Assembly: GCA_043770215.1 (NCBI GenBank)
Contig: JAYVIQ010000230.1
Location: forward strand, 1 to 16,585
Source: JAYVIQ01 sp043770215
GTDB taxonomy: Bacteria; Bacteroidota; Bacteroidia; Cytophagales; JAAEPT01
Reading direction: 5' to 3'
Length of the DNA stretch: 16,585 nt
Part shown: positions 7,009 to 15,124 of the stretch, piece by piece
Position numbering within the stretch: position 1 is the first letter of the stretch
How the letters are laid out: each line of letters starts with the position of its first letter
Position numbers and translations under genes: made by a program
The notes under the pieces: generated by a model
Told to the model about the DNA's origin: nothing
Seen by the model: the letters and a program-made list of their open reading frames with translations, nothing else
Databases searched by the model: none

Positions 7009-9549
7009 ATGGCAGAACAAGGAAATATTATCCCGATTAATATCGAGGAAGAAATGAAAAGTGCTTACATCGATTATTCGATGTCTGTAATTATATCAAG
7101 AGCATTGCCAGATGTAAGAGATGGTCTTAAACCCGTACACAGACGTATTTTGTTTGGTATGGATGAGTTGGGAGTAAATTACAATAAACCGTATAAAAAA
7201 AGTGCTAGAATAGTAGGGGAGGTTTTAGGTAAGTTTCACCCTCACGGAGATACAGCTGTATATGATTCTATGGTTCGTATGGCTCAGCCTTGGTCTTTGC
7301 GTTATCCTCTAGTAGACGGGCAAGGAAACTACGGTTCTATAGATGGAGATTCGCCTGCAGCAATGCGTTATACAGAAGCTCGTTTAACACGTTTGGCAGA
7401 AGAACTTTTATTAGATCTTAAAAAGGATACAGTAGATTGGCAATTAAATTTTGATGATAGTTTACAAGAACCTAAGGTCTTACCAGCCAAAGTTCCTCAA
7501 TTATTACTAAACGGAACTTCTGGTATAGCTGTAGGTATGGCCACTAATATGGCACCGCACAACTTAACCGAAATAGTAAACGGAACCATAGCCTACATAG
7601 AAGATAATGACATCACTGTAGAAGGCCTTATGGAGCATATTAAAGCACCAGATTTCCCTACAGGAGCCACAATATATGGGTATCAAGGTGTAAAAAACGC
7701 ATTTGAAACAGGTAGAGGTAGGATAGTATTGCGTGCACATGCCAATATAGAGTTTAACGAAAACAGTAGAGATAGGATCATTGTTTCTGATGTACCATTT
7801 ATGGTAAACAAAGCAAATATGCTAGAAAAAACTGCCGAGCTAATCTCTGATAAAAAAATAGAGGGTATTGCAGAAATGCGTGACGAGTCTGATAAAGATG
7901 GTTTGCGTGTGGTGTATGAGTTAAAAAGAGATGCAAACCCAAATGTAGTCTTGAATATGTTGTACAAACATACACAGCTACAAACTTCATTTAGTGTAAA
8001 CAATGTTGCTTTAGTAAAAGGTCGTCCAGAGACCTTGAATCTAAAAGATATGATTGTTCATTACATTGAGCACAGACATGAAGTAGTAATAAGAAGAGCA
8101 CAATACGAACTTAAAGAAGCTCAAAAAAGGGCTCATATTTTAGAGGGATATTTAATTGCACTTGCAAATATTGATGAAGTTATTCAAATCATCAAAGATT
8201 CTAGAGATACAGAAATTGCACGTGTAGCTTTAATGGAGAGATTCTCTCTTACAGAAATACAAGCAAGAGCAATTATAGACATGCGTTTGGGTAGATTGAC
8301 TGGTCTTGAGACTGAGAAAATCCAAAAAGAGCATGCTGAACTTATGACTTTGATAGATTACTTAAATTCTATATTAAGCGATGTAGAACTTAGAAAAGAC
8401 ATCATCAAAACAGAGTTGATAGAAGTACGTGACCGTTATGGCGATGAGCGTAGAACAGACATTGTTTTCTCTGGAGAAGACATAAGTATGGAAGATTTGA
8501 TAGACGATGAAGAAATGGTAATTACTATTTCTAACGAAGGCTATGCAAAACGTACTTCCTTGTCTGAATATAGGATTCAAAATAGAGGCGGTAGAGGTTC
8601 TAAAGCAGTAAAAACTAAAGAAGAAGATTTTACAAGGCATTTATTGGTTGCTTCTCAATTAAAATATCTATTGATTTTTACCAACTTTGGTAAAGTATAT
8701 TGGAAAAAAGTATACGAAATACCAGAAGGAAGCAAAACTTCTAAAGGTAGACCAATTCAAAACATCATAAATATAGAAAACGGAGAAGAGATTAAAGCAA
8801 TTATTCCTGTTTCTACTTTGACAGATGCAGATTATATAAATAATCATTTTTTGGTTATGGTTTCTGAGCATGGTGTAGTAAAGAAAACAACACTAGAAGC
8901 ATACTCTAGACCTAGAACAAATGGTATAAATGCCATTACTATTAGAGAAGGAGATCAGTTGTTAGATGTTAAAATGACAAATGGTAATTGCAACATCTTA
9001 TTGGGAAAACGTTCTGGTAAAGTTATCCGTTTCCATGAGTCTAAAATTAGACCTATGGGTAGAACAGCTGCCGGTGTCAAAGGCGTTACTTTAGAAAGTG
9101 CAGATGATATAGTGGTAGGATTGGTTTGTGTAGAAGATCCATTGGCAAACTTATTGGTTGTTTCTGAAAAAGGATACGGAAAACGTAGCGATTTAGAAGA
9201 CTATAGAGTTACAGGAAGAGGCGGTAAAGGTGTAAAAACTATAAACGTAACCGAAAAAACAGGTTTGTTAGTTTCTATCAAAGATGTAACTGATAATGAT
9301 GAGCTAATGATCATTAACAAAAGCGGTATCTTAATTCGTTTAGAAGTTAGAAATCTAAGAGTTATGGGTAGAGCTACTCAAGGCGTTAGATTAATTAATT
9401 TAGGAGATACAGATGCAATATCTTCTGTAGCAAAAATAGAGATCTTAGAAATAGAAGAAATAGAAGAAGGTGCTGAGTTGGTAGTGAATGAAGAATCTAC
9501 AGAAGTAGATGAAAATGAAGCTCCAACAGAATCTCCTACCGAAGAATAA
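7009..9549 (+). CDS. gyrA: DNA gyrase subunit A
   Basis: An 846-residue breakage-reunion subunit of DNA gyrase; with GyrB it introduces negative supercoils in an ATP-dependent reaction. The N-terminal segment has SRALPDVRDGLKPVHRRIL (30-48). The catalytic tyrosine is Y121 in AAMRYTEARL, equivalent to E. coli Y122. The quinolone-resistance region HPHGDTAVYD (77-86) carries T82 and D86, equivalent to E. coli S83 and D87. The coiled-coil region is near 355-465. The C-terminal beta-pinwheel begins around 490, and its GyrA-box reads QNRGGRG (524-530), against the usual Q(R/K)RGG(R/K)G; a GRGGKG blade motif follows later. The presence of the box marks it as GyrA rather than ParC. The tail is strongly acidic. 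It is monocistronic, has no Shine-Dalgarno sequence, and is closed by a perfect terminator. Confidence 0.96.
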   Translation: MAEQGNIIPINIEEEMKSAYIDYSMSVIISRALPDVRDGLKPVHRRILFGMDELGVNYNKPYKKSARIVGEVLGKFHPHGDTAVYDSMVRMAQPWSLRYPLVDGQGNYGSIDGDSPAAMRYTEARLTRLAEELLLDLKKDTVDWQLNFDDSLQEPKVLPAKVPQLLLNGTSGIAVGMATNMAPHNLTEIVNGTIAYIEDNDITVEGLMEHIKAPDFPTGATIYGYQGVKNAFETGRGRIVLRAHANIEFNENSRDRIIVSDVPFMVNKANMLEKTAELISDKKIEGIAEMRDESDKDGLRVVYELKRDANPNVVLNMLYKHTQLQTSFSVNNVALVKGRPETLNLKDMIVHYIEHRHEVVIRRAQYELKEAQKRAHILEGYLIALANIDEVIQIIKDSRDTEIARVALMERFSLTEIQARAIIDMRLGRLTGLETEKIQKEHAELMTLIDYLNSILSDVELRKDIIKTELIEVRDRYGDERRTDIVFSGEDISMEDLIDDEEMVITISNEGYAKRTSLSEYRIQNRGGRGSKAVKTKEEDFTRHLLVASQLKYLLIFTNFGKVYWKKVYEIPEGSKTSKGRPIQNIINIENGEEIKAIIPVSTLTDADYINNHFLVMVSEHGVVKKTTLEAYSRPRTNGINAITIREGDQLLDVKMTNGNCNILLGKRSGKVIRFHESKIRPMGRTAAGVKGVTLESADDIVVGLVCVEDPLANLLVVSEKGYGKRSDLEDYRVTGRGGKGVKTINVTEKTGLLVSIKDVTDNDELMIINKSGILIRLEVRNLRVMGRATQGVRLINLGDTDAISSVAKIEILEIEEIEEGAELVVNEESTEVDENEAPTESPTEE

Positions 9550-9587
9550 TTATTAATTTAACATTAGATTATACCTTTTTAAAAAAT

Positions 9588-9617
9588 GCAGTAAACTTCA
9601 GTTTACTGCTTTTTTTA
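9588..9617 (+). terminator. gyrA terminator, probably bidirectional
   Basis: A perfect 9-bp stem GCAGTAAAC/GTTTACTGC (9588-9596 and 9601-9609) with a TTCA loop is followed by eight T's. An A-rich run (9580-9586) precedes it, so on the minus strand the same hairpin is followed by T's. It can therefore also stop the convergent glycosyltransferase operon that ends at 9773. Confidence 0.9.
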
Positions 9618-9772
9618 TTTTGTCAAATAGATAAAAATGGCTACGAGCAGAATTTTATATCTGATTTCATGTACATTTTGAGTAAAGGTATTTTATGTAA
9701 TTAAAAGCAGAAATTTTCAATTCCACAAAGCAATCCACAATTGTCTAATACCAGTAAGTGATTTTAGATCTC

Positions 9773-11497
9773 TTATATTCGTTTAGGCATTTTGTTCCAA
9801 ATACTAAAATCATACTTGTTCTCTATTCTAATATAATTATTATCTTTTAAAAATTCAGCTAATTTTTTTTCACCAATATCTCCCATAATTTTTTGTTTTG
9901 TATCAACAATCATTGGCCATTTTCCGGTTAATTTTATACTCTCATTTATTGAAAGGAAAAGTTCATCTATCTGAACAAGGTTATTAGTTAACCAAAACTT
10001 TTTAACAGGTGGTTGATGTTTTGTTAGATAATAAAACATTGGTTCATGACCAAAAATAAAAAGAGTATTTTCTTCTTTAATGTTACTTTTTATTGAATTA
10101 CAGAGTTCTTTAATATGTGTTGCATTTTTTTGGGTTGTAAAAATGCCTTTCATAAGATTGTTATTAATAGGATAAATTGCTTTAAGTCTACAAGAAAGTC
10201 CTGAATCTACATGATATATCCAACCGATTCTAGCTAATATGCAAAAAAATAAAATAATATAAACAGCATAAATAAGAATAGGCCTGGTATTTATTAAAAT
10301 ATTCTCAAATACGATTTTTTTTTGCTCACCAATAATTACTATGGATAAGGGTAGAAGAACTATAAATCCGTAACACAATTTTAAAAATAAACCTGTATTA
10401 GTCCCAGCTACTTGAGTAAGGGACATTGTCAACATTACTATTACTACATTACTGAATTTATCTTTTTTAATTAGAGAAAATAATAATGGGAGAAAACAAA
10501 GAGCAGGTATAAGATATTTTAAATTACTAGAATATGAAAAGCCTCTATAAATTAAAAAAGCAAGACAGAACAATAAAATTATACACACAACAATTGGAGA
10601 AATCTTTTTAGTGATTTTTGAATAATTAAATATCAATGAAGTTGTAAGAATAAGTGAGGAAACAATTAGTACATGGGGAATAAAAATAACTAGATCATAT
10701 ATGTAACTTTTCATAAGACTTATAGACGAGTAACTCGTTTTGTTCTGTGTTCCTAGGAAATCTAAATTCAATAAAAATGTTTGTGTTAAAAAATAGTACT
10801 TTAACAAACCCCAAAAAAATGCTGCCACACTTAAAAAACCAATTAAAAAAATAAAATATTCTTTAAAAAATATCAGAAAATTAAGGCGAGTTATATATTT
10901 ATATCCATAAAAATTTATGTAAAAAAACATTAAAGGCAATATCACAATCAAAACAATGTTGGGAAACCTACATAAGCAAGCTAAAGCAAAAAAGACCCCT
11001 GAAAAATAAATAAATAGGAATTTTTGACGATTCAGACCTATTATTATTAAATAACTGGAAATAATTAAAAAGAACCAAGAAGCTATATCTCTACTGAAAA
11101 TAAACATAGAAAACCTTTCTGAGAAAACAACAGCACAAAGAATACCTAACAACAATAAAGTCCTTTTTTTTGTATGTATCTTTAAGATTAAATAAGTGAA
11201 AAAAAGTATCAGATAAAGAAAAATTAAATACAGAAATTTAAGGCCAACGATGCCAAAAGTTGGGAACAATCTAAACCAAGTAGCTCCCAAAAAATCAGTC
11301 AAAAATGTTATACTATTTGTTTTGCCAATTTGTAGGTTTTCAAAGAAGTTTTGATAGTTGAGTGCAAAAAATCCAGTGTCAGTTAAGTCGCCACATTGCC
11401 AAATAAATAAAAAGGGGTATAAAAAAATTAAAAGACTAAGGAAAAATTCGGTAAAATTAGTCTTTAATTTAATGCTTTTTAATTCAAATATATTCAT
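9773..11497 (-). CDS. Multi-pass membrane protein, GT-C-like glycosyltransferase
   Basis: A 574-residue polytopic membrane protein with about ten to twelve hydrophobic segments over residues 15-435 and a soluble C-terminal domain of about 130 residues that should face the periplasm. The first loop after helix 1 has acidic residues (CGDLTDTGF, D37 and D40), the place where GT-C transferases such as ArnT/PMT relatives carry a catalytic acid. The architecture suggests transfer of a sugar from a polyprenyl-phosphate donor to a cell-surface glycan or protein. The gene directly upstream, 24 bp away, encodes the kind of enzyme that makes such a donor, which strengthens the idea. No specific family name can be assigned from sequence reading. 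It is the last gene of the two-gene operon and converges on gyrA. Confidence 0.65.
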   Translation of the reverse strand: MNIFELKSIKLKTNFTEFFLSLLIFLYPFLFIWQCGDLTDTGFFALNYQNFFENLQIGKTNSITFLTDFLGATWFRLFPTFGIVGLKFLYLIFLYLILFFTYLILKIHTKKRTLLLLGILCAVVFSERFSMFIFSRDIASWFFLIISSYLIIIGLNRQKFLFIYFSGVFFALACLCRFPNIVLIVILPLMFFYINFYGYKYITRLNFLIFFKEYFIFLIGFLSVAAFFWGLLKYYFLTQTFLLNLDFLGTQNKTSYSSISLMKSYIYDLVIFIPHVLIVSSLILTTSLIFNYSKITKKISPIVVCIILLFCLAFLIYRGFSYSSNLKYLIPALCFLPLLFSLIKKDKFSNVVIVMLTMSLTQVAGTNTGLFLKLCYGFIVLLPLSIVIIGEQKKIVFENILINTRPILIYAVYIILFFCILARIGWIYHVDSGLSCRLKAIYPINNNLMKGIFTTQKNATHIKELCNSIKSNIKEENTLFIFGHEPMFYYLTKHQPPVKKFWLTNNLVQIDELFLSINESIKLTGKWPMIVDTKQKIMGDIGEKKLAEFLKDNNYIRIENKYDFSIWNKMPKRI

Positions 11498-11521
11498 AAT
11501 TATTGCTGTTCAAAGATCAAT

Positions 11522-12454
11522 TTATTGTTTTTCATTAATAATATATTTAGGCCTATTCTTTGTTTGTTCAAAAGCTCTCCATAAATATTCCCCAATTAAT
11601 CCTAACATTACAAATTGAAGACCTGAAAACAATAAAATAATAATCATAATTGGAGCCCACCCCTTAAATGGGTAATTGCCTGTAAAGTATGAGATGAAAA
11701 TTACCACAGAATAAATAATTCCTAGCATGAAACTTATCATACCTACAACCGAAAAAAAACGTAAGGGAGCGTAAGAATAATTTAATATTCCATCTAATAA
11801 ATACTTCATTTTTTTTGTAAATGTCCATTTTGATTTTCCTATTTCTCTTTTTTGTCGATTGTATGGTATAAATTTTATGCTATATCCTGACCATAATATT
11901 TGACCCTGCCAAAATGGATTGCTTTCTTTTGAATCTAAAATGAAGTCTTTCACCTTTTGGTCAAGCAATACAATATCGAAACCACCATTTGGCATATTAG
12001 AGAAACTTAACTTTCTCATAAAATAATAAAATAATTGCGATGTTTTTGTTCTATAAAAACTTTCGTCTCTTTCAATTCTTTTTCCTGCTATAATCATAGC
12101 TTCTTTTTTTATAAAGCTATCAATAATAGAAATAATTAACTCGGGAGGTTCTTGTAAATCTGCAGCAAGATTTAGGATTCCTTTGCCTTTAGCAAATTCA
12201 TACCCTGCGTAAACAGCTGATACTTGACCAAAATTACGGGTAAATTGAATGAGATTGACATTATTGTCTAGTTCTTTAATCTCTAACATTTCATTGTATG
12301 AATTGTCACGCGACCCATCATCTATAAATATAATTTCAAAAAGTAAATCTGGAAACTTTATCAAGATTTTTTCTTTCAATACCTTGTGTGTAAGTTTAAT
12401 ACTTCCTTCATTAAAATAAACTGGGATTATTATTGAAATGTCAATGTTGCTCAT
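11522..12454 (-). CDS. GtrB/DPM1-like polyprenyl-phosphate glycosyltransferase (GT2)
   Basis: A 310-residue family 2 glycosyltransferase with two C-terminal membrane helices, the layout of GtrB, ArnC and YfdH-type enzymes that move a sugar from a nucleotide donor to undecaprenyl phosphate on the inner face of the membrane. Motifs are IIIPVYFNEGSI (8-19), the nucleotide-binding IDDGSRDNS (44-52), TRNFGQVSAVYAGYEFAKG (72-90) and AADLQEPPELI (97-107), where D99 is the metal-binding Asp. GKSKWTF lies after the catalytic core. Helices lie near 230-255 and 265-292. The end GLIGEYLWRAFEQTKNRP is the standard tail. The sugar cannot be predicted. It is the first gene of an operon with the GT-C-like protein. 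No GtrA-type flippase is present in the window. Confidence 0.88.
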   Translation of the reverse strand: MSNIDISIIIPVYFNEGSIKLTHKVLKEKILIKFPDLLFEIIFIDDGSRDNSYNEMLEIKELDNNVNLIQFTRNFGQVSAVYAGYEFAKGKGILNLAADLQEPPELIISIIDSFIKKEAMIIAGKRIERDESFYRTKTSQLFYYFMRKLSFSNMPNGGFDIVLLDQKVKDFILDSKESNPFWQGQILWSGYSIKFIPYNRQKREIGKSKWTFTKKMKYLLDGILNYSYAPLRFFSVVGMISFMLGIIYSVVIFISYFTGNYPFKGWAPIMIIILLFSGLQFVMLGLIGEYLWRAFEQTKNRPKYIINEKQ

Positions 12455-12724
12455 TTGTTTATGATATTTTGGTTATTATAATTTTCTTTCTTTTTATTTG
12501 CATGCATATTGCTAAAACATTATTAGGAATATCTTTAGTTACAACTCTTTTTAAATATAGCAAAAATAACACTTTCAAAAGAGCTTAAATTTCTGTATTT
12601 TGTAATTAAATAAAAAGGTTCAAATATGGCTTATTTACTACCTAAAGATAGATACCAATATCTGCTTCTACACCCAACTTTTTAAACTACAACATCTCCA
12701 TAATAACCCGCTACCAAAGCTTCC
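12455..12724. other. Spacer between glycosyltransferase operon and cassette array
   Basis: About 270 bp with no supported gene. It holds the possible -7 element at 12561-12568 and otherwise only AT-rich sequence. It marks the junction between ordinary chromosome and the cassette-like array that begins at 12725. No second copy of the outer box (GTTGAAC) was found here, so no further cassette seems to lie on this side. Confidence 0.4.
12561..12568 (-). promoter_or_regulatory. Possible -7 element for the glycosyltransferase operon
   Basis: On the minus strand this reads TATTTTTG, an exact TAnnTTTG match, 107 bp upstream of the GT2 start. No TTG is seen at the expected -33 distance, so this is tentative in AT-rich DNA. 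Confidence 0.35.
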
Positions 12725-12782
12725 GTTCAACCGAGTTTTCATGGTTTGTGATGCGCACACCACGAAAACTTAGCTGTTAGGT
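12725..12782 (-). repeat. attC-like site 1 (terminal, short, near-canonical)
   Basis: A 58-bp imperfect palindrome. On the minus strand it runs ACCTAAC (fits RYYYAAC), a 5-nt spacer, arm AGTTTTCGTGGT, a short loop, the complementary arm (plus-strand arms at 12734-12744 and 12760-12770), then CG and GTTGAAC (fits GTTRRRY exactly). Size, spacing and both end boxes match classic integron attC sites. It is the outermost site of the array on this side. Confidence 0.7.
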
Positions 12783-12828
12783 GCTGGCCTTTTCTGTTTG
12801 ATGCTGTATAATATTTCATTATCAAAAG

Positions 12829-13197
12829 CTAGTTATTTATAAATTCTAGTCTCAACAATTTTTTTTGCATTAATTCAGCTTTAGTTCTTCCCGATAAATT
12901 TGTCGAGAGAATATATTGATGTAATTCTTTAATTAATGTGTCGTCCGTAATGTCGTCGTTTTCGTGTTTGATTTCAATTAACCATATTTTATAACTTTTG
13001 AAAACAACTGTAACTTTAAAATTTATATTTTTAAAGATTAGTCGTTCTTTCAGTGTATAAATATATTTGTCTTGGTAGTCATTATAATATTCGTAGCCAA
13101 TTAAATCTATGTCCGCTTGTTTTGTCTTGTTATTTAAGGCTATTTTGCCAATTATAAAGTCCTTATTTGTAATGTGAAAGTTAAAATTTTTGTCCAC
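12829..13197 (-). CDS. Hypothetical protein of cassette 1
   Basis: A 122-residue protein I do not recognise. It is soluble, with no signal peptide or membrane helix, and is rich in Lys, Asn, Ile and Tyr, with probable beta strands in the first two thirds (IDLIGYEYYND, INFKVTVVFKSYKIWLIEIKHE) and a helical C-terminal part. The start is GTG: an in-frame TAA lies four codons upstream and no early in-frame ATG exists. It lies alone in its unit. The left boundary is a good GTTAGGTGCTGG box (12776-12787), but the right boundary is a damaged site. The gene starts 55 bp from that remnant. Confidence 0.6.
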   Translation of the reverse strand: MDKNFNFHITNKDFIIGKIALNNKTKQADIDLIGYEYYNDYQDKYIYTLKERLIFKNINFKVTVVFKSYKIWLIEIKHENDDITDDTLIKELHQYILSTNLSGRTKAELMQKKLLRLEFINN

Positions 13198-13251
13198 GAT
13201 ATTTTTTGGTTATAAAATTGCGTTAGATTCTTGACTCTGTGTCAACCTTAT

Positions 13252-13276
13252 ACCTATCGTTGTAGTGCTGTTAGGT
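13252..13276 (-). repeat. Collapsed attC-like remnant
   Basis: A 25-bp piece: ACCTATC (one mismatch from ACCTAAC), then CGTTGTAGTG as in the right arm of the site at 14634-14766, then CT and box GTTAGGT (13270-13276). Compared with the 132-133 bp sites the left arm and the loop, roughly 105 bp, are missing. It could no longer fold into a long hairpin, so this site may be inactive and cassettes 1 and 2 locked together. Confidence 0.6.
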
Positions 13277-13308
13277 GCTGGTCTTATTTTGAAATTCAAT
13301 GTTTTTGT

Positions 13309-13656
13309 TTAGCCCCAAAAACAACAATGTTTATCTTCTTCAATAATTTTCACAAACTCTTTTAGGTTATTTACTTTTTCATTTGGTTTGTAAATATGCC
13401 ATTTCATATCAGACTTAAACCAATATATTTTCCATTTGTTCTCGGTTTTCGTAAATGTTGTTTTTGCTACATTAGATTCCATTTTTTCGCTTGGATTGTT
13501 CCAAACAGGACGAATTTCAAAAACAATAATGCTTTGACCTTCTATTTTATAATTGATGTCTACTTCGTTTCTAACTTCCTCTGGTGGACGAGAATTTATT
13601 AAGTAGCCTTCCATTACTTCAATGATTTCAATTTCGTTTTCAAATCCTAACGCCAT
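13309..13656 (-). CDS. DUF3024-like protein of cassette 2
   Basis: A 115-residue soluble protein. From memory of the family it matches DUF3024: the run RPPEEVRNEVDINYKIEGQ (23-41), IIVFEIRPVW near 43-52, the VAKTTFTKTENKWKIYW stretch, the MKWHIYKP motif, and the ending EEDKHCCFWG. DUF3024 proteins are small, widespread and without known function; the Trp, His and Cys residues near the C-terminus are among their conserved features. The ATG start is at 13656. It is the only gene of its unit, with the stop 28 bp from one boundary box and the start about 90 bp from the other. Both boundary boxes are well preserved and match each other over 11 of 12 bases. Confidence 0.75.
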   Translation of the reverse strand: MALGFENEIEIIEVMEGYLINSRPPEEVRNEVDINYKIEGQSIIVFEIRPVWNNPSEKMESNVAKTTFTKTENKWKIYWFKSDMKWHIYKPNEKVNNLKEFVKIIEEDKHCCFWG

Positions 13657-13751
13657 TATTTTTGGTTTTTAAGTTTCTACTTTGTAAAAGTATCATCTTA
13701 ATTTATATTTTCGGTTTATTTTCAGTTTTTGTTGCGCACCGATCGGCTAGC

Positions 13752-13883
13752 ACCTAACGTTTGCGCGCTACAAGCAGTCTGGGACTAAATTAAGCCCAAT
13801 TTTCGGATTTGCCAAATCTTCCAAATACAAAACCAACTTCAAATTAAGCCAAATACCCAAATTGCTTGTAGCGTGTGTTACCT
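13752..13883 (-). repeat. attC-like site 3, 132 bp
   Basis: End boxes are ACCTAAC (13752-13758) and GTTACCT (13877-13883). The arms, CGCTACAAGCAGTCTGGG (13766-13783) and CCCAAATTGCTTGTAGCG (13856-13873), form an 18-bp stem with one G-U pair and one mismatch. The loop contains the near-palindrome GATTTGCCAAATC (within 13802-13818) and a direct repeat AAATTAAGCC (13787-13796 and 13841-13850). Unpaired spacers next to the boxes are 7 nt (left) and 3 nt (right). The two boxes differ from each other, because each belongs to a different neighbouring cassette. Confidence 0.75.
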
Positions 13884-13898
13884 GCTGTTTTTTTATCT

Positions 13899-14585
13899 CT
13901 AATATCCGTTTTTCCATTCATTTATTTCTTTCGGATGTTCTTGGTCATTTGGATAATTTGCTTTAACAAATTCAAACTGCTTTTTAGTTAACAAAACCAT
14001 TCTTCCATCATTTCCAGAGCTTATGGGGTAAAATCTTTCATCACTTTTCTGCAACTTTAATTGGTCATTTAGCATTTCAATAAAATTCACAAATGAAATT
14101 CCCCAATCTTTTTCTCCAAAATCATCATCAAAAGCGACATATTCTTTTCCGTTAAGTTTTATTTTATGTGTCCAATGTTTTTCAGTTTGATTATTAAATT
14201 CATCTGAAAAGTTAAGTTTCAATTTTAGTTTGTCAAATGATTTTTTGACAGTTTCTAAATACTGAATTAAACCACCACCTTCAAACAAAGTTTCGGAATC
14301 AATAAAATAAAATCTATTGTCAGTAAATATTAAGCTTTCGCCTTTCATTTTTCCTTCAAAGATATTTAGTTCTGTATATGATTTTTCAAATTCAGCTTTT
14401 GTTTCTTTTAAATCTTTTTTGTCTGTTAAATTAAAAAAATTAAGTTTTTCTAATTCTGCTATAATTTGGTTTCCTGTCAATTTAGTTTTCATTGTTTTTT
14501 CCTCGCTTTCTTTAGGACTATTTTGAGATTTTGAATTACAACTTAACAACAAAAAGCTAAATAATAGGAGTAGAGTTTTATTCAT
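13899..14585 (-). CDS. Hypothetical lipoprotein of cassette 3
   Basis: A 228-residue predicted lipoprotein. I start it at the ATG at 14585, because MNKTLLLLFSFLLLSC gives a clean signal peptide and lipobox (LLSC, C16). A longer frame with 14 extra basic residues, opening at 14627, would bury the signal. After a short Lys/Ser/Glu linker the mature part is soluble and rich in Lys, Phe and Asn. It contains FTDNRFYFIDSETLFEGGGL in its middle region and ends RMVLLTKKQFEFVKANYPND and HPKEINEWKNGY. I do not recognise the family. It would be anchored in the inner or outer membrane facing the periplasm. It is the only gene of its unit, a common size for cassette genes. Confidence 0.7.
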   Translation of the reverse strand: MNKTLLLLFSFLLLSCNSKSQNSPKESEEKTMKTKLTGNQIIAELEKLNFFNLTDKKDLKETKAEFEKSYTELNIFEGKMKGESLIFTDNRFYFIDSETLFEGGGLIQYLETVKKSFDKLKLKLNFSDEFNNQTEKHWTHKIKLNGKEYVAFDDDFGEKDWGISFVNFIEMLNDQLKLQKSDERFYPISSGNDGRMVLLTKKQFEFVKANYPNDQEHPKEINEWKNGY

Positions 14586-14633
14586 TTTTATTTGTATAAA
14601 TGTTCTTTTTAGTCGCTTTTTCGGCAAAATAGC

Positions 14634-14766
14634 AGGTAACGTTCTGGCACTACAGCGGGTTTGGTACTAAATTAAGCCCTATTTTCGGATTTGCCAAATC
14701 ATCCCAAATACAAAACCCACTTTCCATTAAGCCTATTGCCCAAATCCGTTGTAGTGGCTGTTACCT
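14634..14766 (-). repeat. attC-like site 4, 133 bp
   Basis: Boxes are AGGTAAC (14634-14640) and GTTACCT (14760-14766). The arms, CACTACAGCGGGTTTGG (14648-14664) and CCAAATCCGTTGTAGTG (14740-14756), make a 17-bp stem with two G-U pairs. The core TTCGGATTTGCCAAATC (14684-14700) is identical to sites 3 and 5. The arm sequence differs from sites 3 and 5 while the core is kept, so the arms have changed in compensating pairs. Spacers are again 7 and 3 nt. Confidence 0.75.
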
Positions 14767-14780
14767 GCTGGCTTTTTTTC

Positions 14781-15074
14781 TTAATCACTAAACGCAATTA
14801 TTCCTTCACAATTTTTTTCGGCAACTTTTAAAATAGCAAGCAGACTCATACTTGAATTTTCTTTTTCAAGTTTTAAATCATTTATGAGTTTAATTTTCTG
14901 TTTGACTGTTTCTTTCGTCCAACGAAAATCAGCATAATAGTCTAGCCAATCTTCAATGATTTTTTTGTTTTGTAAATCATAGAATGATTTTTCATCAAGT
15001 TTGCCCGCTAATTTGAGTTCAGTTTTTTTAGTATTTTTATTTAAACTATCATTAATAGCGTAAAAGTCTAGCAT
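14781..15074 (-). CDS. Hypothetical protein of cassette 4 (second gene)
   Basis: A 97-residue soluble protein of unknown family, mostly helical by eye and rich in Lys, Leu, Asp and Glu. Notable stretches are IIEDWLDYYADFRWTKETVK and KLINDLKLEKENSSMSLLAI. There is no signal peptide, membrane helix or cysteine cluster. The ATG start is at 15074. It follows the zinc-ribbon-like gene by about 50 bp, on the same strand and within the same boundary boxes, so the two were probably captured together. The stop is 15 bp from the boundary box. A partnership between the two is possible, but only the shared unit suggests it. Confidence 0.6.
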   Translation of the reverse strand: MLDFYAINDSLNKNTKKTELKLAGKLDEKSFYDLQNKKIIEDWLDYYADFRWTKETVKQKIKLINDLKLEKENSSMSLLAILKVAEKNCEGIIAFSD

Positions 15075-15124
15075 TTGTTAAATTTTGTATTAAAGTTTTT
15101 AAAACCAATATTTATGCATTTCAC

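Noticed and set aside
7683..8003. Minus-strand frames inside gyrA (also near 8374-8871)
   Set aside because: Antisense shadows of a highly conserved gene.
13396..13602. Plus-strand frame opposite the DUF3024-like gene
   Set aside because: Antisense shadow; the minus-strand frame matches a known family.
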